Notes: a model not told the origin generated them from the letters alone. A DNA stretch of 64,000 nt from Pelomyxa schiedti (GCA_020536535.1 JAHLWZ010000496.1:86966-150965), one strand, 5' to 3'. Counted from the stretch's first letter, positions 36,701 through 48,669 are shown. Program-made: numbers and translations.

Positions 36701-39215
36701 AGTGTAAATTTATATCTACTCAAGTTTTGCAGTATTTTCCTCTGTACCACTGTACCCCTGGGTGACATGGCTGCCACACCTCATACATTTATTCAGTGTA
36801 TACCCAGCGAGTTCATCACTCAAAAACGTTCTGCAAAAATTCGTGGAATACTACCCGCAAACCTTGTTCTTTGCACTGCAATGTGGAGGCAGTCAGCAAG
36901 GGGAACTTTGTAGAAAAGAGGTTGCCTTGTAATACTGTCCAATTCTGACTAATCCCAGATGGTCCACGCTTTAATGAGGGCTCAACCTGTGACAACTAGC
37001 AAGCAAAATGCAATTGTGCATGAAATATGCCATTCCTTGCAGCCAACTTCTCTTGAATCGGCACTTGTTAGAATGAAATCCATTTTTCTCCAGTGCTCTC
37101 GACAAGTATTGAAAGATAATGTCAACACATCTGTTCTGCAAGGCATTACTTCTCAACTGGAACAAATACGACTCTCTCTGGGAGACCACCCAGAGGTTAC
37201 CCTGCCTCTTGAGAAATTTCAAACTGATCAATCCCAGGTTCTGAAGCGATTTAACTCTGATTTCTCTGAATCTTTGAACGAGCAGTCTTTGTTGCAAGTG
37301 ACCATTTTGCCCCTTCCGAACAACTTGTTAAACTCACTCCTTTAAGCTCATGCAAGTTCTCTCAAGGTGGCTTGACAGTGTGAACTTTAGCAGTACAACT
37401 CCTGGAAGTCCCAAGTCACAGGATTTATGCCAGCATACTGATCACCTCCACAACAGCAGTCCCTTATTATGTACTATGCCACTACATGATATCGAAATTC
37501 CTGGCCAAATGCTTGAGGTCCACAAAAAAAAAGAAAAAAGGATACCTAACTATTCATGCAGGATAGTGGCATCGGATGGACTGTAATGATTGAACGTTTT
37601 TATCCTGAAGTACACATTTCAGCTTTTGAGGGTTTGAAAGAAACAGAGTAGTAAGGCACCAACACACATCAACAGGTAACTTTGTCCGTATGCTGGGATT
37701 TCTGGGATCCAATGGCAAAGTATATTGGGCGCAAGTGCAAGGCCCCAGTACATGCTACGGGATGCTCGGAGGGTCTTTTTCTGGTGATCCACAGTTGGAT
37801 TTGTCACCCACAGTATATTACCAAGACTACATGGCGTGCCATTTGTACCGAAAATTAAACTTGCTTCTTCTCAAGAACAGGGTTGGGTTTTTCCATTTTT
37901 CTTCCCCCCGTTGTAATTGTTTCTAGCATACATGTAGAAGAAATGTTTTTTTGAATATTCCACTCATTGTTCCTGTATCATCCAGTGTACGACTGTTCTT
38001 TTGCCCACAAGATTCTGTTTCCTTGTGGCAGGTAAGAAAGTTTTCATAACGTATCAAGTATTGATACATGCCAGGTATATGTCAATTGGTGTCTTAGTTC
38101 TCCCCCACCTGAGGTTTCTATGGACGAGTCGGCTTTGACTCCATGGCCAACATATAAGCCATTTCTTGTGCATAGGGTTCTTTTTTACACCCTCCTCTAA
38201 TTTTTTTAAGTTATCACAGAATGAGACAAAGCAAAACCACTTTTCCCAATACAATGGACTCATCCCCTGTGACATTCTATCGAAGGTTTGAACTTTCTTT
38301 TATGCGTAGTTCTTACAAAAGCAGTACATGTCACATTGTGCCACATCACTGGACCGTCTGTTCGAGATAAAACGTAAAATGATAAACGCTACAGCTGCCT
38401 CTGCTATCGTTGGATACACCTGTGGAATTCCACCCCCAACACCAGAAAGAATTATTCTTTCACAATCGTCTTGTCCTACCATGAACATGCTGCATTTTCC
38501 AGGTACAGTCAAATCATTTCTGTGTTTCATCTCGACTACTTTTAACCTTGCCCAGCATACAATCAACAAGGTCTAGCCTGTGGTTGCTCTGGAATAACTC
38601 CCTCTTCTATAATGATGCGCCTTACACCCAGTATACAATATTTATTCAACCCGCTAACGGGAATACCGGGGCCTCTTACAGCAGGAATGATCTCCGCCAG
38701 CATTGCCCTCTCGCAGTCGAAGGTTCGGAGGCGTATCTCTTTTGCCCCTCTAACACTCAGATAGTACCACCTGAAATCATTCTTGGAAGTATTTCTGATG
38801 GATGACCCATCGTTCTGTACACAACCAACACATCCTGAACCCGCCCCAGTTGATAAAATGGACCAAGACAGCACCGAAACAACCGGCGACCACAAGCCCT
38901 CATCCTCTGACATGGATCAAGACAGCACTCACCCTTCCAAGGACAAACTCATTCAACAGAACCTTTCAACAACTTGCACTCGCCTCGACTTCCTCTATGC
39001 GCACCCCGGGCCGCCATCCTGTCCTCTAGATACAGTATGTTATCCTATACCCCTGTCAATCCCCCAAAAAACACACAACAAACACAACAGAATACTAACA
39101 CTGGTACCAGAAAATTTTGCAGGAATCACATACAAAGGTGAAGGAGATGATCAGACTTGCAGTCTGCCCAAACAACCTCGCCCTATGTGACCCCGTGTGG
39201 TTCCCTTGGCTGTAA
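24709..39215 (+). CDS. TRRAP: TRRAP/Tra1-like PIKK-family scaffold (pseudokinase)
   Basis: A giant gene of about 14.5 kb with dozens of short exons. TRRAP/Tra1 is the activator-binding scaffold of SAGA and NuA4/TIP60 histone acetyltransferase complexes. The start MASTAEEMFVRQYMDATGD leads into HEAT-repeat exons, including PTPYLHGQAALKILGKMGG (27.75 kb), which is diagnostic for the family. FAT-type helices run from about 33.6 to 37 kb. The PI3K-like region has DIEIPGQMLE, GNFVRMLGFLGSNGKVYW and LTPSIQYLFNPLTGIPGPLTAGMI. The FATC end is MIRLAVCPNNLALCDPVWFPWL then TAA, closely matching the family C-terminus. I could not find the DFG and catalytic-loop residues of active kinases, as expected for this pseudokinase. 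An insert rich in Asp/Ser/Pro (about 38.8-38.95 kb) precedes the FATC. Internal exon borders are not listed, but frame jumps occur at GT/AG throughout. Confidence 0.9.
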
Positions 39216-39493
39216 AAATATGTGAAAAACAAGTGAAACACCCGCATCCCATAATTCCTGTCACCAATCTGGCCAGGGCATGTTCTTCATGCGGCAGACA
39301 GTTGGCTTGTGTGAGTTTATTTGATGACACTGTACGTCAGTCTGACACAAGCAAGATTACAACGGCGAATGTCTGAATTTTTTCCCTTTTGGACTTGCCC
39401 ACCCACCCTGAGTTCCAGATCGAAGGTGATTTTTGGGTTCACGTTCAGATCTTCGATTTTCTGTTAACGGCAAATTGCTCAAGACATTCCGGA

Positions 39494-41972
39494 ATGTCGT
39501 CGCGAGGGAGCCTGCGGTCTCCGTCGTCAGCCGCCAACATTGATCCGCCACCGACACCCGCCACGAGTGGAATTATGGGACTTTCGACAGACAGCAACCC
39601 CAAAAAGCCTGTTGTTTGGCTGGACGCGTACGATAATCCCGTCGCTTCTATCCGTGCCTACTCGTGTCACGTTGCCATGGCCAGTGTTGATGACAACGCC
39701 GACAACAATGTGCTTTTTTTTTTTTTTCATAAAATAAGAGGCAAACAATAAAAAAGGATACAATCTTTCCTTGTCTTACTTGCTCTTTAAGCTTTTGATT
39801 GCTGACATGTCTCAAAAACTCAAAGTTTTTGCTAACACAGCACTTGTTCGTGAAATACCCCTTCTAGAAGTACCAGTTGCTCTTTGCACTTACTGTACCT
39901 TTTTTTTTTTTAATCGTTATCACCCTTTTTGTGCTCATTGTATTTTACACTCTAGATATGGACGACGATTCCATCCCTGGGCGACGGCCACCTGCAGTTG
40001 CTGTAGCATGTGAAGATAGTGTTTATATTTACAAGTCCCTGCGCCCGTTTTCAAAATTCACGTTACCCCCGTTTCCTCCGTACCCTGCTGAATGCACTTA
40101 CTGGGAACAGGCATCAACTGGCCAGGTACTAGTACCATGCAATTATGTTAGGAAACCTCATTAATAGATTGATCCTGGCAAATTATCAGAGAAGCTTGTT
40201 GAGTTAAAGGCCAAGGGAGTGCACCTGTCTAGCAAGTCTCTTAATTTGTTACGTGTGTTCTTGGCTCACTCAACTTCTCTTCTCTCTTTTCCTGTGTGTT
40301 GGCTGGCTTTCTTGTAATTTCTCCCCGTGTCATCCTAATCCTCATTTAGGCATCGATGATGCCCTCCAGATGTTTCAATACGTAGAGGCGCACAAAGGAC
40401 CCCTTCCACACACACAAACATCCATTACATGTCTAGCTGTAATCAATAAGTGCAAAGAGGAAGAGCGCAGTGTTGGTTGTCTTGTTATAGGAACGGAGTC
40501 GTCACAGGTGCTTGTACTTGAACCCTCAGCTACCTCTATTCGAGGGAGATTCCAGCTGAAGGTGATTTGTCCTCTTCTACTTCCCACTTTAACAAAGTAC
40601 AGGCTCCTCCTGTAGTTATGAACTGCACAGGGACACTTGATGTTGATTATAAAATTGTTGTAGCATGCCGCAACCAATGCGTATATATAATCTGTAATGG
40701 TGAACTTACTGGAACACCCCTCGACTTGGATGCCCAAGCTGTTGGTGTGGTTATTGGAAGCAAATGTATAACCCCTATCCTTTGTTTTTCTACCTTAATT
40801 ACTTATAGATATTTTTGTTGGCTGTATGAATGATGTAGTATATGCTTTTCAACTAAGAGGCAGAAAAAGCCTTGCTTTAGTTATGCCTTGCGCCATTTCT
40901 TGGTTCGTATCCTTGATCAATACTTGGACTGCTCATAAAACAACAGTTTAGAAATTTTGCACCACCAGATTACAAGCTCCAAAGCTCTACTTGTAGCACT
41001 ATCAAACGGAGAAGTTCGGGTGTATAGTGATGTAAGTAAAACATTGCTTTCCACCATACAGATGCCGTCTGCTGTAACTGCAATGCGTTATGGCCAGTAT
41101 TACGTCCTTTGTCAATATTCCTTCTATTAAAATGCAAGAGATATGGGAGAGAAAATGGCACCCTTGTACTTATAACAGAGAGTGGTGCTCTCTACGTCAA
41201 AATTTTATCGAGAGTATCATCCAATCTTAGTTCTTCCGCTGGGATCCCGGCTCTTTCTCCAGAGCTTGAGGTTTCCCCCAAAGCCCATTTTGACACACTC
41301 ACATTTCAACTCTGAAACAATACCCAGGTACCTTTACCAATTCCCAAGAAGCACTCACTTTACATGGACCAAGTACACCGGGAAGTTGAGCAATCACCAT
41401 CCATGCACCGCACATTCCAGCGCGAAGTGTTCAAATTGCGCCTACAAACCACAAGGGCATTCGTCCAGGCATTCACAGAACAGCGCGGCCAGATATCATT
41501 CACCACCCCCAAAATAGCGTCACCACCCTCCACAGCGTCCTCCTCCTCATCGCCGCCATCAAATGCAACTGCGAGTGCAAGCGTAAGCACAATTGCAACT
41601 GCGGCCTCCACCCCAGTTGCAAGCCTGACGTCCGGGGCCGCGCTGTGGCTCGCGGCGCAAGTGCAGGGCCTGGGGCCCGTGTTCCACCTCAAGCTCACGG
41701 TCGAGAACGCGGGCTCGCAGGCGGCGCACAACGTCCCGGTGGCTATATCCCACGACCTGCACGCGTACAGCATCCCGCGGACCTTCTTCGAGATACCGGT
41801 GCTGCTGCCCGGGACGTCGCAGCGGCTGGAGTGCAAGGTGCAGTGCCTGGACCAGCGCCGCGCCGCCACGTCCCCGATCACGGTGTATGTGTGTGGGTCC
41901 CAGGCATCCACGGTCCCTGTGGTGAGTGCTGTTGTGGAAATGCCTGCCGCCGCCCTCCTGCTCCTGGGGTGA
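39494..41972 (+). CDS. BBS1: BBS1, BBSome subunit
   Basis: A multi-exon gene for the BBSome subunit that recruits the coat to ciliary membranes through ARL6/BBS3. Landmarks in order: VVWLDAYDNPVASI, LLIADMSQKLKVF, DSVYIYKSLRPFSKFTLP, TYWEQASTGQ then IDPGKL, GCLVIGTESSQVLVLEP, DYKIVVACRNQCVYII, MNDVVYAFQLRGRKSL, LVALSNGEVRVYSD, PSAVTAMRYGQYY, GTLVLITESGALYVKIL, PIPKKHSLYMDQVHREVE and MHRTFQREVFKLRLQTTRA. The C-terminal GAE-like domain (VQGLGPVFHLKL, SIPRTFFEIPVLLPG) ends at TGA. Together these cover the whole seven-bladed propeller and ear. A Ser/Thr/Ala-rich insert splits the helical linker and ear. Its presence implies a cilium/flagellum with membrane trafficking. The start is at ATG 39494, about 280 bp after the TRRAP stop. 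The last exon is markedly GC-rich. Confidence 0.9.
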
Positions 41973-42067
41973 ATGACCACTGCCGTGTATGTTACACAGC
42001 TATAAAATTACCCAGACGAAAGGTCATTGTGTACTTTGTCCGATTCGGTCCCCTTCCTTTTTTTGAG

Positions 42068-43564
42068 ATGGGCTTTGCTAACAGATCGCCATTTCCAAAA
42101 AAAAAAAAACCGTGGATGTCGGGCAGTTGTCGTGTGCCCCGTATGGCGCCGTCATTGGCCAGAACGCGACCGACAAACCCCTCACCGTGCCCATAAGTTA
42201 CTCCGAAGCGCTTGTTTGTCCTGTCGAGCTGCCCAGCTGCATCGCCAACAAAGTCCGAGTTCCTCTCGATCCGGTACACAACGAAGCAATGTGGAAGTAC
42301 TTGAGACCGAGGTTGGCGCGACACTTTGGCGTCGTCGATCTCCCCCGCGGCAGCGACGTCGTAGTTCGTTACAACATTTCGCGGATGTATACTAATTACC
42401 CCTTCTCTCTTGACGAAATTGCGCAAGGACATGGACGTTCTCAGGACGAAGAGGTGTCCTGAGAACGTCCATGTCCTTGCGCAATTTCGTCAAGAGAGAA
42501 GGGGTAATTAGTATACATCCGCGAAATGTTGCAGGAAGCCTACTTACAACTGCCAGAACTGCAAAGAAAACAGAAACGGAACTGTATGTTATCAATTACA
42601 ATCAACATTTACATTAAAAGCTACATTTTAGTCTAAGAGACGTGTTAGAAGCTGAGAAAAAAGGTATCTATCCTTCCCTCACAGATTGATAACATTTTCC
42701 AGCAAGGAAAGCTGACGAACGATTAAGTAGAGCAAGAAAAAAGTGTGATGACTGTCATTTCAAGGTATTTTTTCGAACAGTAAATCACAAACCCTACCCA
42801 AAACCAACCTTTCAAACAGAATGAACTAGATGAACATTGCGAGGTATTCCACACAAATATTACTTTCAAGAAAAGTTCATGGAATAATAGATGCACAAAT
42901 TAGAAATAGCTGAACTTCGACAGCAGCTTCAACAGTTCCAGAAAAAGCTCGAGGCACAAGAGCAACAGTTCCAGAAAAAGCTCGAGGCACAAGAGCAACA
43001 GTTCCAGAAAAAGTTCGAGGCACAAGAGCAACAGTTCCAGAAAAAATTCGAGGCACAAGAGCAACAAGTACAAGTTCTAGAGTCAACACTCCAGGTATAT
43101 TTCTTAGATACCTTCTACTTTTCTAATTTCTTTTAACAGACATTGACTATTCTGAATCTCTCAGCTGAAATATTCAAAAACCCTTATGGAGATTGCTCAC
43201 AAGATAGCTCCTACGGCACCAAAATGTTGTTTCCCTTTTTCACAGATATTTATGTCTAAGGCATTTTACCACGTCAGGGGCACCTGTTTACTACCAAGAC
43301 TGCACTACTTTCAAGCAAATATGGGCGGAAGTATACTCCTCCACTGTTGCAATGTTTGATAAGTTGATGGATAAAAAGAACGAACGAAATATGCAGGTAA
43401 ATAATAATTGAGCTGGGGAAACCAATCATAATGATAGCATGTAAATCTCACAGTGGCATGGGGTCCCTTACCAAAATGCTATTGACACCATAAATAAGGC
43501 AACGGTTTTGGAGGAAGAGGATCGGCGTGTACTGTTGAATCTTCTTACTTCAATTAAACACTAG
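42068..43564 (+). CDS. Coiled-coil orphan protein
   Basis: A multi-exon gene without a recognised family. The first clear exon encodes VDVGQLSCAPYGAVIG, HNEAMWKYLRP and RYNISRMYTNYPFSLDEIA, ending GHGRSQDEE at 42453. A palindromic intron follows, then in-frame EAYLQLPELQRKQKRN. Further exons give LRDVLEAEKK, ADERLSRARKKCDDC, NELDEHCE and MHKLEIAELRQQLQQ, then four 11-residue QFQKKLEAQEQ repeats. The tail has YYQDCTTFKQIWAEVYSS and RRVLLNLLTSIKH before TAG. Charge and Leu patterns indicate a long coiled coil. The start is uncertain. ATG 42068 reads MGFANRSPFPKKKK but is out of frame with the rest across a run of 13 A. A homopolymer error or an unseen intron would explain it. A cytoskeletal or trafficking role is possible but unsupported. 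Confidence 0.6.
42372..42531. repeat. Perfect 76-bp inverted repeat with 8-bp spacer
   Basis: The left arm, 42372-42447, is the reverse complement of the right arm, 42456-42531, at all 76 positions, checked base by base. The spacer is GAAGAGGT. The left arm is coding sequence and the right arm is intronic. Confidence 0.97.
42454..42534 (+). other. 81-nt intron made of an inverted copy of the upstream exon
   Basis: The donor is GAG|GTGTCC and the acceptor GTTGCAG|GAAGCC, with phase 0 on both sides, so the reading frame passes from SQDEE to EAYLQL. The intron body is GT, the 76-nt right arm of the inverted repeat, then CAG. No other base is present. The transcript could fold exon and intron into one perfect hairpin with the 5' splice site in the loop. 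Confidence 0.75.
42933..43064 (+). repeat. Four tandem 33-bp units in the coiled-coil gene
   Basis: Units start at 42933, 42966, 42999 and 43032. Each encodes QFQKKxEAQEQ (11 residues, three helical turns). They are nearly identical; units 1-2 have CTC (Leu) where 3-4 have TTC or a similar Phe codon. This is recent expansion inside a coiled coil, not a CRISPR array. Confidence 0.9.
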
Positions 43565-43989
43565 TTGAAGAAGAAAATGGTGAGGGAATAGGGATGACCA
43601 ACATTAACCCAAAATAGGATATTATGTTGAACATCAGCCTGCTCGATAGCACCTGTGGACAGATACTTTTCAAAATGCAGATCGTTTTGTAAACTCTGTG
43701 GCGAAAAGAATAAGTGAATGTTCTTTAGAAGTAGCTTTTTCCTTCATATCTTTCGTGTCCATTGTCAGCTGATGCTGATGGGTGCGTGTTTCTTATTGGG
43801 TAAGATCCCCGAATCGTTTGGGAAAGGGAAAAAATCCCGGGGAGAATGACTCTCCTCGGTCTTTTTGATGGTGAGGGGAAGCAGCAACGAACAACCATCA
43901 CTGTTTTTGGTACGCTCGATCAATTGTCTGACTATTGGTTGTAGTCTCCCCCCAAAGGGAGTCAACAGCACTGACAGCAACACCACAAA
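43565..43989. other. Intergenic region upstream of the phosphoglycerate dehydrogenase
   Basis: This follows the coiled-coil gene stop. I see no supported reading frame or repeat. It presumably holds the 3' end of one gene and the promoter of the next. Confidence 0.35.
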
Positions 43990-45197
43990 ATGGCAGCCAC
44001 AACAGGCCACAAAATCCTCATCGCCACCGAGAAGCCATTCGCCAAGGGAGGTTGCCCAGAAGGCCAACTACCCAGTTGCACTTCTTGAGAACTACACTGC
44101 TCCCGATCAACTCTACGCCGCTATTGCTGATGCCGAGGCTGTAATCGTTTGAAGTGACAAAAGTGTGTGTTTTGCTAGCTTCACTTTTTACTCCACCAGC
44201 AACAAAACCAATGCGATTCATAATTTATAATTATTTTATATTATAAAATGTAGCCTACATATGGCTTGTTGTTGTGCCTTGGCGAGTGACTTACTGACTG
44301 AATGCAGTTACCCCCGAATTGCTCACACGCACCACAGCTTAAGATTGTGGTCAGAGCCGGAGCTGGTGTTGACACCATCGACCTCAAGGCATGCACAGCC
44401 CGCGGAATCGTCGTCATGAACACCCCTGGCCAGAACTCCAACGCAGTCGTCGAAATGTGCTTCGGCCAGATGATCACGGTTGCCAGTGGATGGTGGCAGG
44501 TAACTTTTTCTATCGAAATATAGAATGCAAACAGAGGCCTCAGACTTACCTTGTTTCCAGGGAAAGCCCGGCCGGGACTGAGCTCCGCGGCAAGCAGCTC
44601 GGCCTTCAGGCATACGGCAATGTCGGCAACTACATGGCCATGATTGCAAAGGGATTCGGCATGAAGGTCATGGCGTTTTACCCATTCGTCACCCCCGCCC
44701 GAATGGCTGAGGATGGTGTTTTGGCAGCAGAGTCACTTGCCCAGCTTTACGCCCAGTGCGACTACGTCTCCATCCACACACCCCTTACCCCAGAGACCCG
44801 CGGATGCGTTAACTGGGAGCTCCTGTCAACAATGAAGCACGGTGCCTGCCTTGTCAATTCTGCCCGCGCTGAAGGTTCCTCTCCCTTTCCCCCCAGTACT
44901 TCCTTTCACCCACACTAAACTCCATACACAGTCATTGACGAAGCCGCGCTCATCAGAATGCTCGAGTCACGCGCCGACTTCAAGTACGTCGCTGATGTTG
45001 CCCCAAAGAACGCCAAGGACCTCGAGGCCAGATTCAAGGTCTGCGTCTGCTTCACCGCTGCCAAGATGGGAGCTCAGGTTTGTCTCTCCGAACCCCCACA
45101 ATTATGTCTACTTTGGTGCTAATTGTTGTTTCAGGAGGCTAACACCAACTCTGGAATTGCTGCTGTTCGCGAAATCGTCGACTTCTTCGAAGGGTGA
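43990..45197 (+). CDS. serA: D-3-phosphoglycerate dehydrogenase (Bacteroides/Entamoeba type), apparently frame-interrupted
   Basis: An NAD-dependent enzyme, the first step of serine synthesis from 3-phosphoglycerate. The start MAATTGHKILIATEKPFAK is followed by ANYPVALLENYT, LKIVVRAGAGVDTIDL, MNTPGQNSNAVVEM, GTELRGKQLGLQAYGNVG, AKGFGMKVMAF, DYVSIHTPLTPETRG, GACLVNSARAE, and FKYVADVAPKNA, ending KMGAQ, EANTNSGIAAVREIVDFFEG. This is the short form without an ACT domain. The frame is broken. Between PFAK (frame of 43990) and EVAQKANYP the frame shifts without any GT-AG intron. The family's VIVRSDK motif reads VIV-stop-SDK at about 44149. Later joins work with GT-AG introns, for example TG|GTGGCAG near 44492. 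It may be a young pseudogene, or there may be sequence errors. Confidence 0.75.
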
Positions 45198-45410
45198 TGT
45201 CAGGTGCCAAGTCAACAGAAGTTAAACGAAAGATAAAAAAGAAACATTAGTTCCTATCCTTTTTTTTTCCCTTCTTCTTTCAAAAAAACGCATTTTGTTT
45301 GTCTCTAGAATGGAACACAGTTTGTGATTTAATCCTCTCTTTAGGAGGAGCTCGTGGGGTGTGAAAATTGTGTGGCAGACTCAAGGAACGATTGTTCTGT
45401 TGGTTGAAAG

Positions 45411-48400
45411 TTAGTTATGTTCTGGGTGCAATAGTAAAAATGAACCTTTTTCATCAGAGACTTTGAGAAGCTCGCGTAAGTGGACTTCTTCTTCACTAAG
45501 CTTTTCTTTGAGGGCTGGTATCTCAAAGAGGTCCTCTAGTTCCTGAACGGAAAGTGCGCTTACCTGAAGAAAAGAGTGGGTGGGACTAGTTTTGTCTTCT
45601 GAAGGTAAGTTACCTTCCCGTGTAAGTGAGACCACAAATCAGTGTGCATAGGAACGAAAAAGAAATTGTAGAACTTAAGCAGGAGGTTGTGAGTCATGCG
45701 GTTCTTTAGTCTGCCAAAAAGCGTTTTGGCAAGGTCGGCCACATTTTCTATTCCAACCCCAGATACAGGGTTGTTTCTAATATTTTCCTCAGTAACGAAA
45801 AAAGTGGAGGGAAAGAGAAATACTCTGCTAAGTCCCAATAGACAGTCTGAGGTGACGGTATTAAAACGGGGGGGAAAAAAAAAGGTATCCAACCTTTGTG
45901 GAGAAAAACTCATCCAAACATTTTGCCTTGCACTTAGAAGCACACTCGTCAACAAAACTGGAGAAAAGATCCTGTAGAATGCTGAGAAATTGAAGCTGTG
46001 CGTTATGTGTACCCTGCAGAAGTGCTTGAAATATGGGAACTGATCAATGTCAGATACAGCAGCAACTCTTTACAAGGTTATGAAATAGATAAGATAAAAG
46101 CCAATTTAATACCTTTTTTCGGAGCCAGCTGCAGATGGCTTTCGTTTTCTTGCCGCTTGTATCTGCTCAGCTATTTCGTACAACCTTTTGATTATAAAAA
46201 CGCCTCTTTCTCCAAGCTGATTTATGAGTGGCACAAAGGCGTCATGTGTTTTTTGTCGTGCAAGATCACTGGCCTTTTGTTGAGTGAGATTCAGATCTGT
46301 TTTACTCTTTCAGAACCCACTTACCACCCAAAGATAATTTGGCAAGTTGTGTGTCTTGGGGATCCCACTAGCACTTGCTACATCATCTCCATTAATATCA
46401 CTTATTGCAATATGATCCGACACAGTTTTGAATTCTGGCGACGTTAAACACCTGTTGGGCACCAGACAAACAATACCTTCAAGAAGTCGTTCAAACTGTT
46501 GGCCACCATACAATTTGTTCTGCCAGAAGGGGATATTCCACTCACTGGCAAATACGGTTATAGGTACACCAGCAGAATCAGTCCATTGTGCAGAACCTTT
46601 TGTTTCTCAGAGTGCAAAAGGATTGATTGAGAAGTTACTTACCACCACATTCAGCTTTTTCTTGATCAAGAGTTTGCCCACAAATACCTGGATTCCCTTC
46701 AGCTGTTCCCGTCAATAATTTTTCAACAATCTGCACCTCGATTATATTTCTTGAAGAACCAAAACTTCAGGGGAACGGAATAGGGATTGCACCTTGAGAA
46801 TGTCAACAACATAATTTGTAGCAGCTACTCTCAAGTAGTTTGCATCAAGTGAGTCTTGCTCTCGTTGCAACTGCTCCAGAAGCTTCTCATGTTCTGCCTT
46901 CTGTATCCTTGCATGCTTTAGAACACCAGGGATATTTTCCTGGTGTGACTTCCAAATATTTGAAAGAAGTTGCTTAGTAAATGCCGGTACACCAATTGAT
47001 TTTTGGTATCTAGAAGAAGTTAAAAATTGGTATAAATGAAAATTCCAACCTTTTATCATACTGCAGCTGCTCCAATAAGAGCATGTCACGACGATTAGCT
47101 TGCAGAACGGCTTGCATGAAACTTTCTGGCTCGTGCATAGTGTGCAGTACTGAAGCCGGCGGCAGGGTGACGAAATATGTTTTAATTTCTTGGGGAATAA
47201 GACTAAGGTGCTTATTGACAGCTTTGCTCACTTGGAAGCTCTACAACATTAGCTAAAAGCCAAAAAAGAAATTACACAAACCTGGAGTTGAGTGTAAAAA
47301 CGTGTGTAAACAAATGTAGTTCTAGTCAAGTCTGGATCAGATTTTTTAACAAAGTCGATGACATAATCAGCCATGACTGGAATTGAGGCATCAGTACTTG
47401 GGCGTACCAGTACAATAGAGCGGTTCGTCGGTTGAATGAGCTGTAAACAACTCTTTAGGCGCAAACAGATCACCAAGAGTCTATTACTTTGTTGACAATT
47501 GATTCTATTTGTTTGCCTTGGGGGTCACTTGGGTCAAGTGACAATCCAGGGGTATCAATCAAGATCATGTTGATAAATTGCTTGTGCTCATACTGCAGAA
47601 CAATAGGCTCGTCAGATAGAACCTAGAAAGATGTTTAATGCAATTTTCGAGCAGTTGCTCCTGGAATACTTTGTTCCTTGCTTGTATCTGGGCAGGGAGT
47701 TCTTCAACCAACACTTCAATATCCTTGTCGAACTCAGGAAGAAGGGTGTCTCGCTTTAGCACGCATTTTGGCTTGTAACACGTTTGGTTGTTGATGATAT
47801 TTATTTGCAGTGGCCGTTTTGTTCCTTCACCTGTATGATGGTAAAAAGTGGTTTTGTAGTGCGTTTTGGAAACCTGTAGTATTATTGAAATAGTGCCCAA
47901 TGAAACACTCCAGGAGTGTAGACTTTCCATGACCCTTTGGACCAACAAATACAATCTCTGGGGTTGGAATGGGGATGTTAACCCTACTTAGAAGTAAGTT
48001 GGTCTAATAGATGAGTTCGAGTACTACTCTCGTGCAAATGACAGAAGTTTGGAGAATGCTGCACAAACATAGACAGGGAGTTGCTCTGCTTGATCAGCGG
48101 CTTCTAGTTTGATTCCCTCCAAGGAAGCAACTTCAGCTTGTTCAGCAAGTTCGTGAGCAGCAACCTTTTCAATACCATTTCCGCTTATTATAAAGATGCA
48201 ACAAGTTGTGATTTCATACAGAGGCACGATTGTCGAGGTGAACCCTCTGAGTCTCAACAAGCAATTTTCGTTTCCTGTCCTCTTGCGTCTCTTCGTCCAC
48301 CTTACATGCGTAACTACCCAACGCTGAAAAAAAAAAAAGTACCGGTGGTGTCCGAGACACAAGTGATGCACCTTGTTGAGGTTTCAGATATCGTTGGTCA

Positions 48401-48443
48401 CGAAATGTGGAACTATACCTAACAATGCTCGTTTACCCGACAT
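45411..48443 (-). CDS. Dynamin-family GTPase (ARC5/DRP5-like)
   Basis: A multi-exon minus-strand gene for a large membrane-remodelling GTPase. A short first exon MSGKRALL is joined across an intron to ALGSYACKVDEET. A GTPase domain follows: PEIVFVGPKGHGKSTLLECFIGH (P-loop GPKGHGKS), GEGTKRPLQINI (switch I Thr), ILIDTPGLSLDPSDPQGKQIE (switch II, DTPG) and QPTNRSIVLVRPS. The mid-region shows DASIPVMADYVIDFVKKSDPD, then the helical stalk (PESFMQAVLQANRRDMLLLEQLQYD, KHARIQKAEHEKLLEQLQREQD). The C-terminal exons include ALSVQELEDLFEIPALKEKL. GTKRPL wording and the absence of PH and PRD domains resemble ARC5/DRP5 dynamins, used in cytokinesis and organelle division. Exon borders are approximate. 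It is divergent from the orphan gene at 48670 with a 226-bp gap. Confidence 0.78.
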
Positions 48444-48669
48444 GTGCCCTTGTGCGCTCCTTTAGATTTTGGGTTTTGCCTTTTAGAGGGTGAAAAATAA
48501 AAAAAAACCCTTTGATCTTGGCAGTTTCGAGGTCTTTTCACTGCGAGAGGTCATACCAGCTTCCCCACCAACGGACATACGACCACAGCGATAGAATCAA
48601 GCAGGACAATTGTCAGATTTCCTCACAATCTCCAGAAAGAAATAAAAACGGAATAACGGTTCGGCGCCG

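Noticed and set aside
42372-42531. Rho-independent terminator or cruciform origin
   Set aside because: This is eukaryotic DNA. One arm is coding and the other is bounded by splice sites, so an intron explanation fits better.
42933-43064. Possible CRISPR-like repeat array
   Set aside because: The 33-bp units are contiguous, without spacers, and encode a coiled coil in frame.
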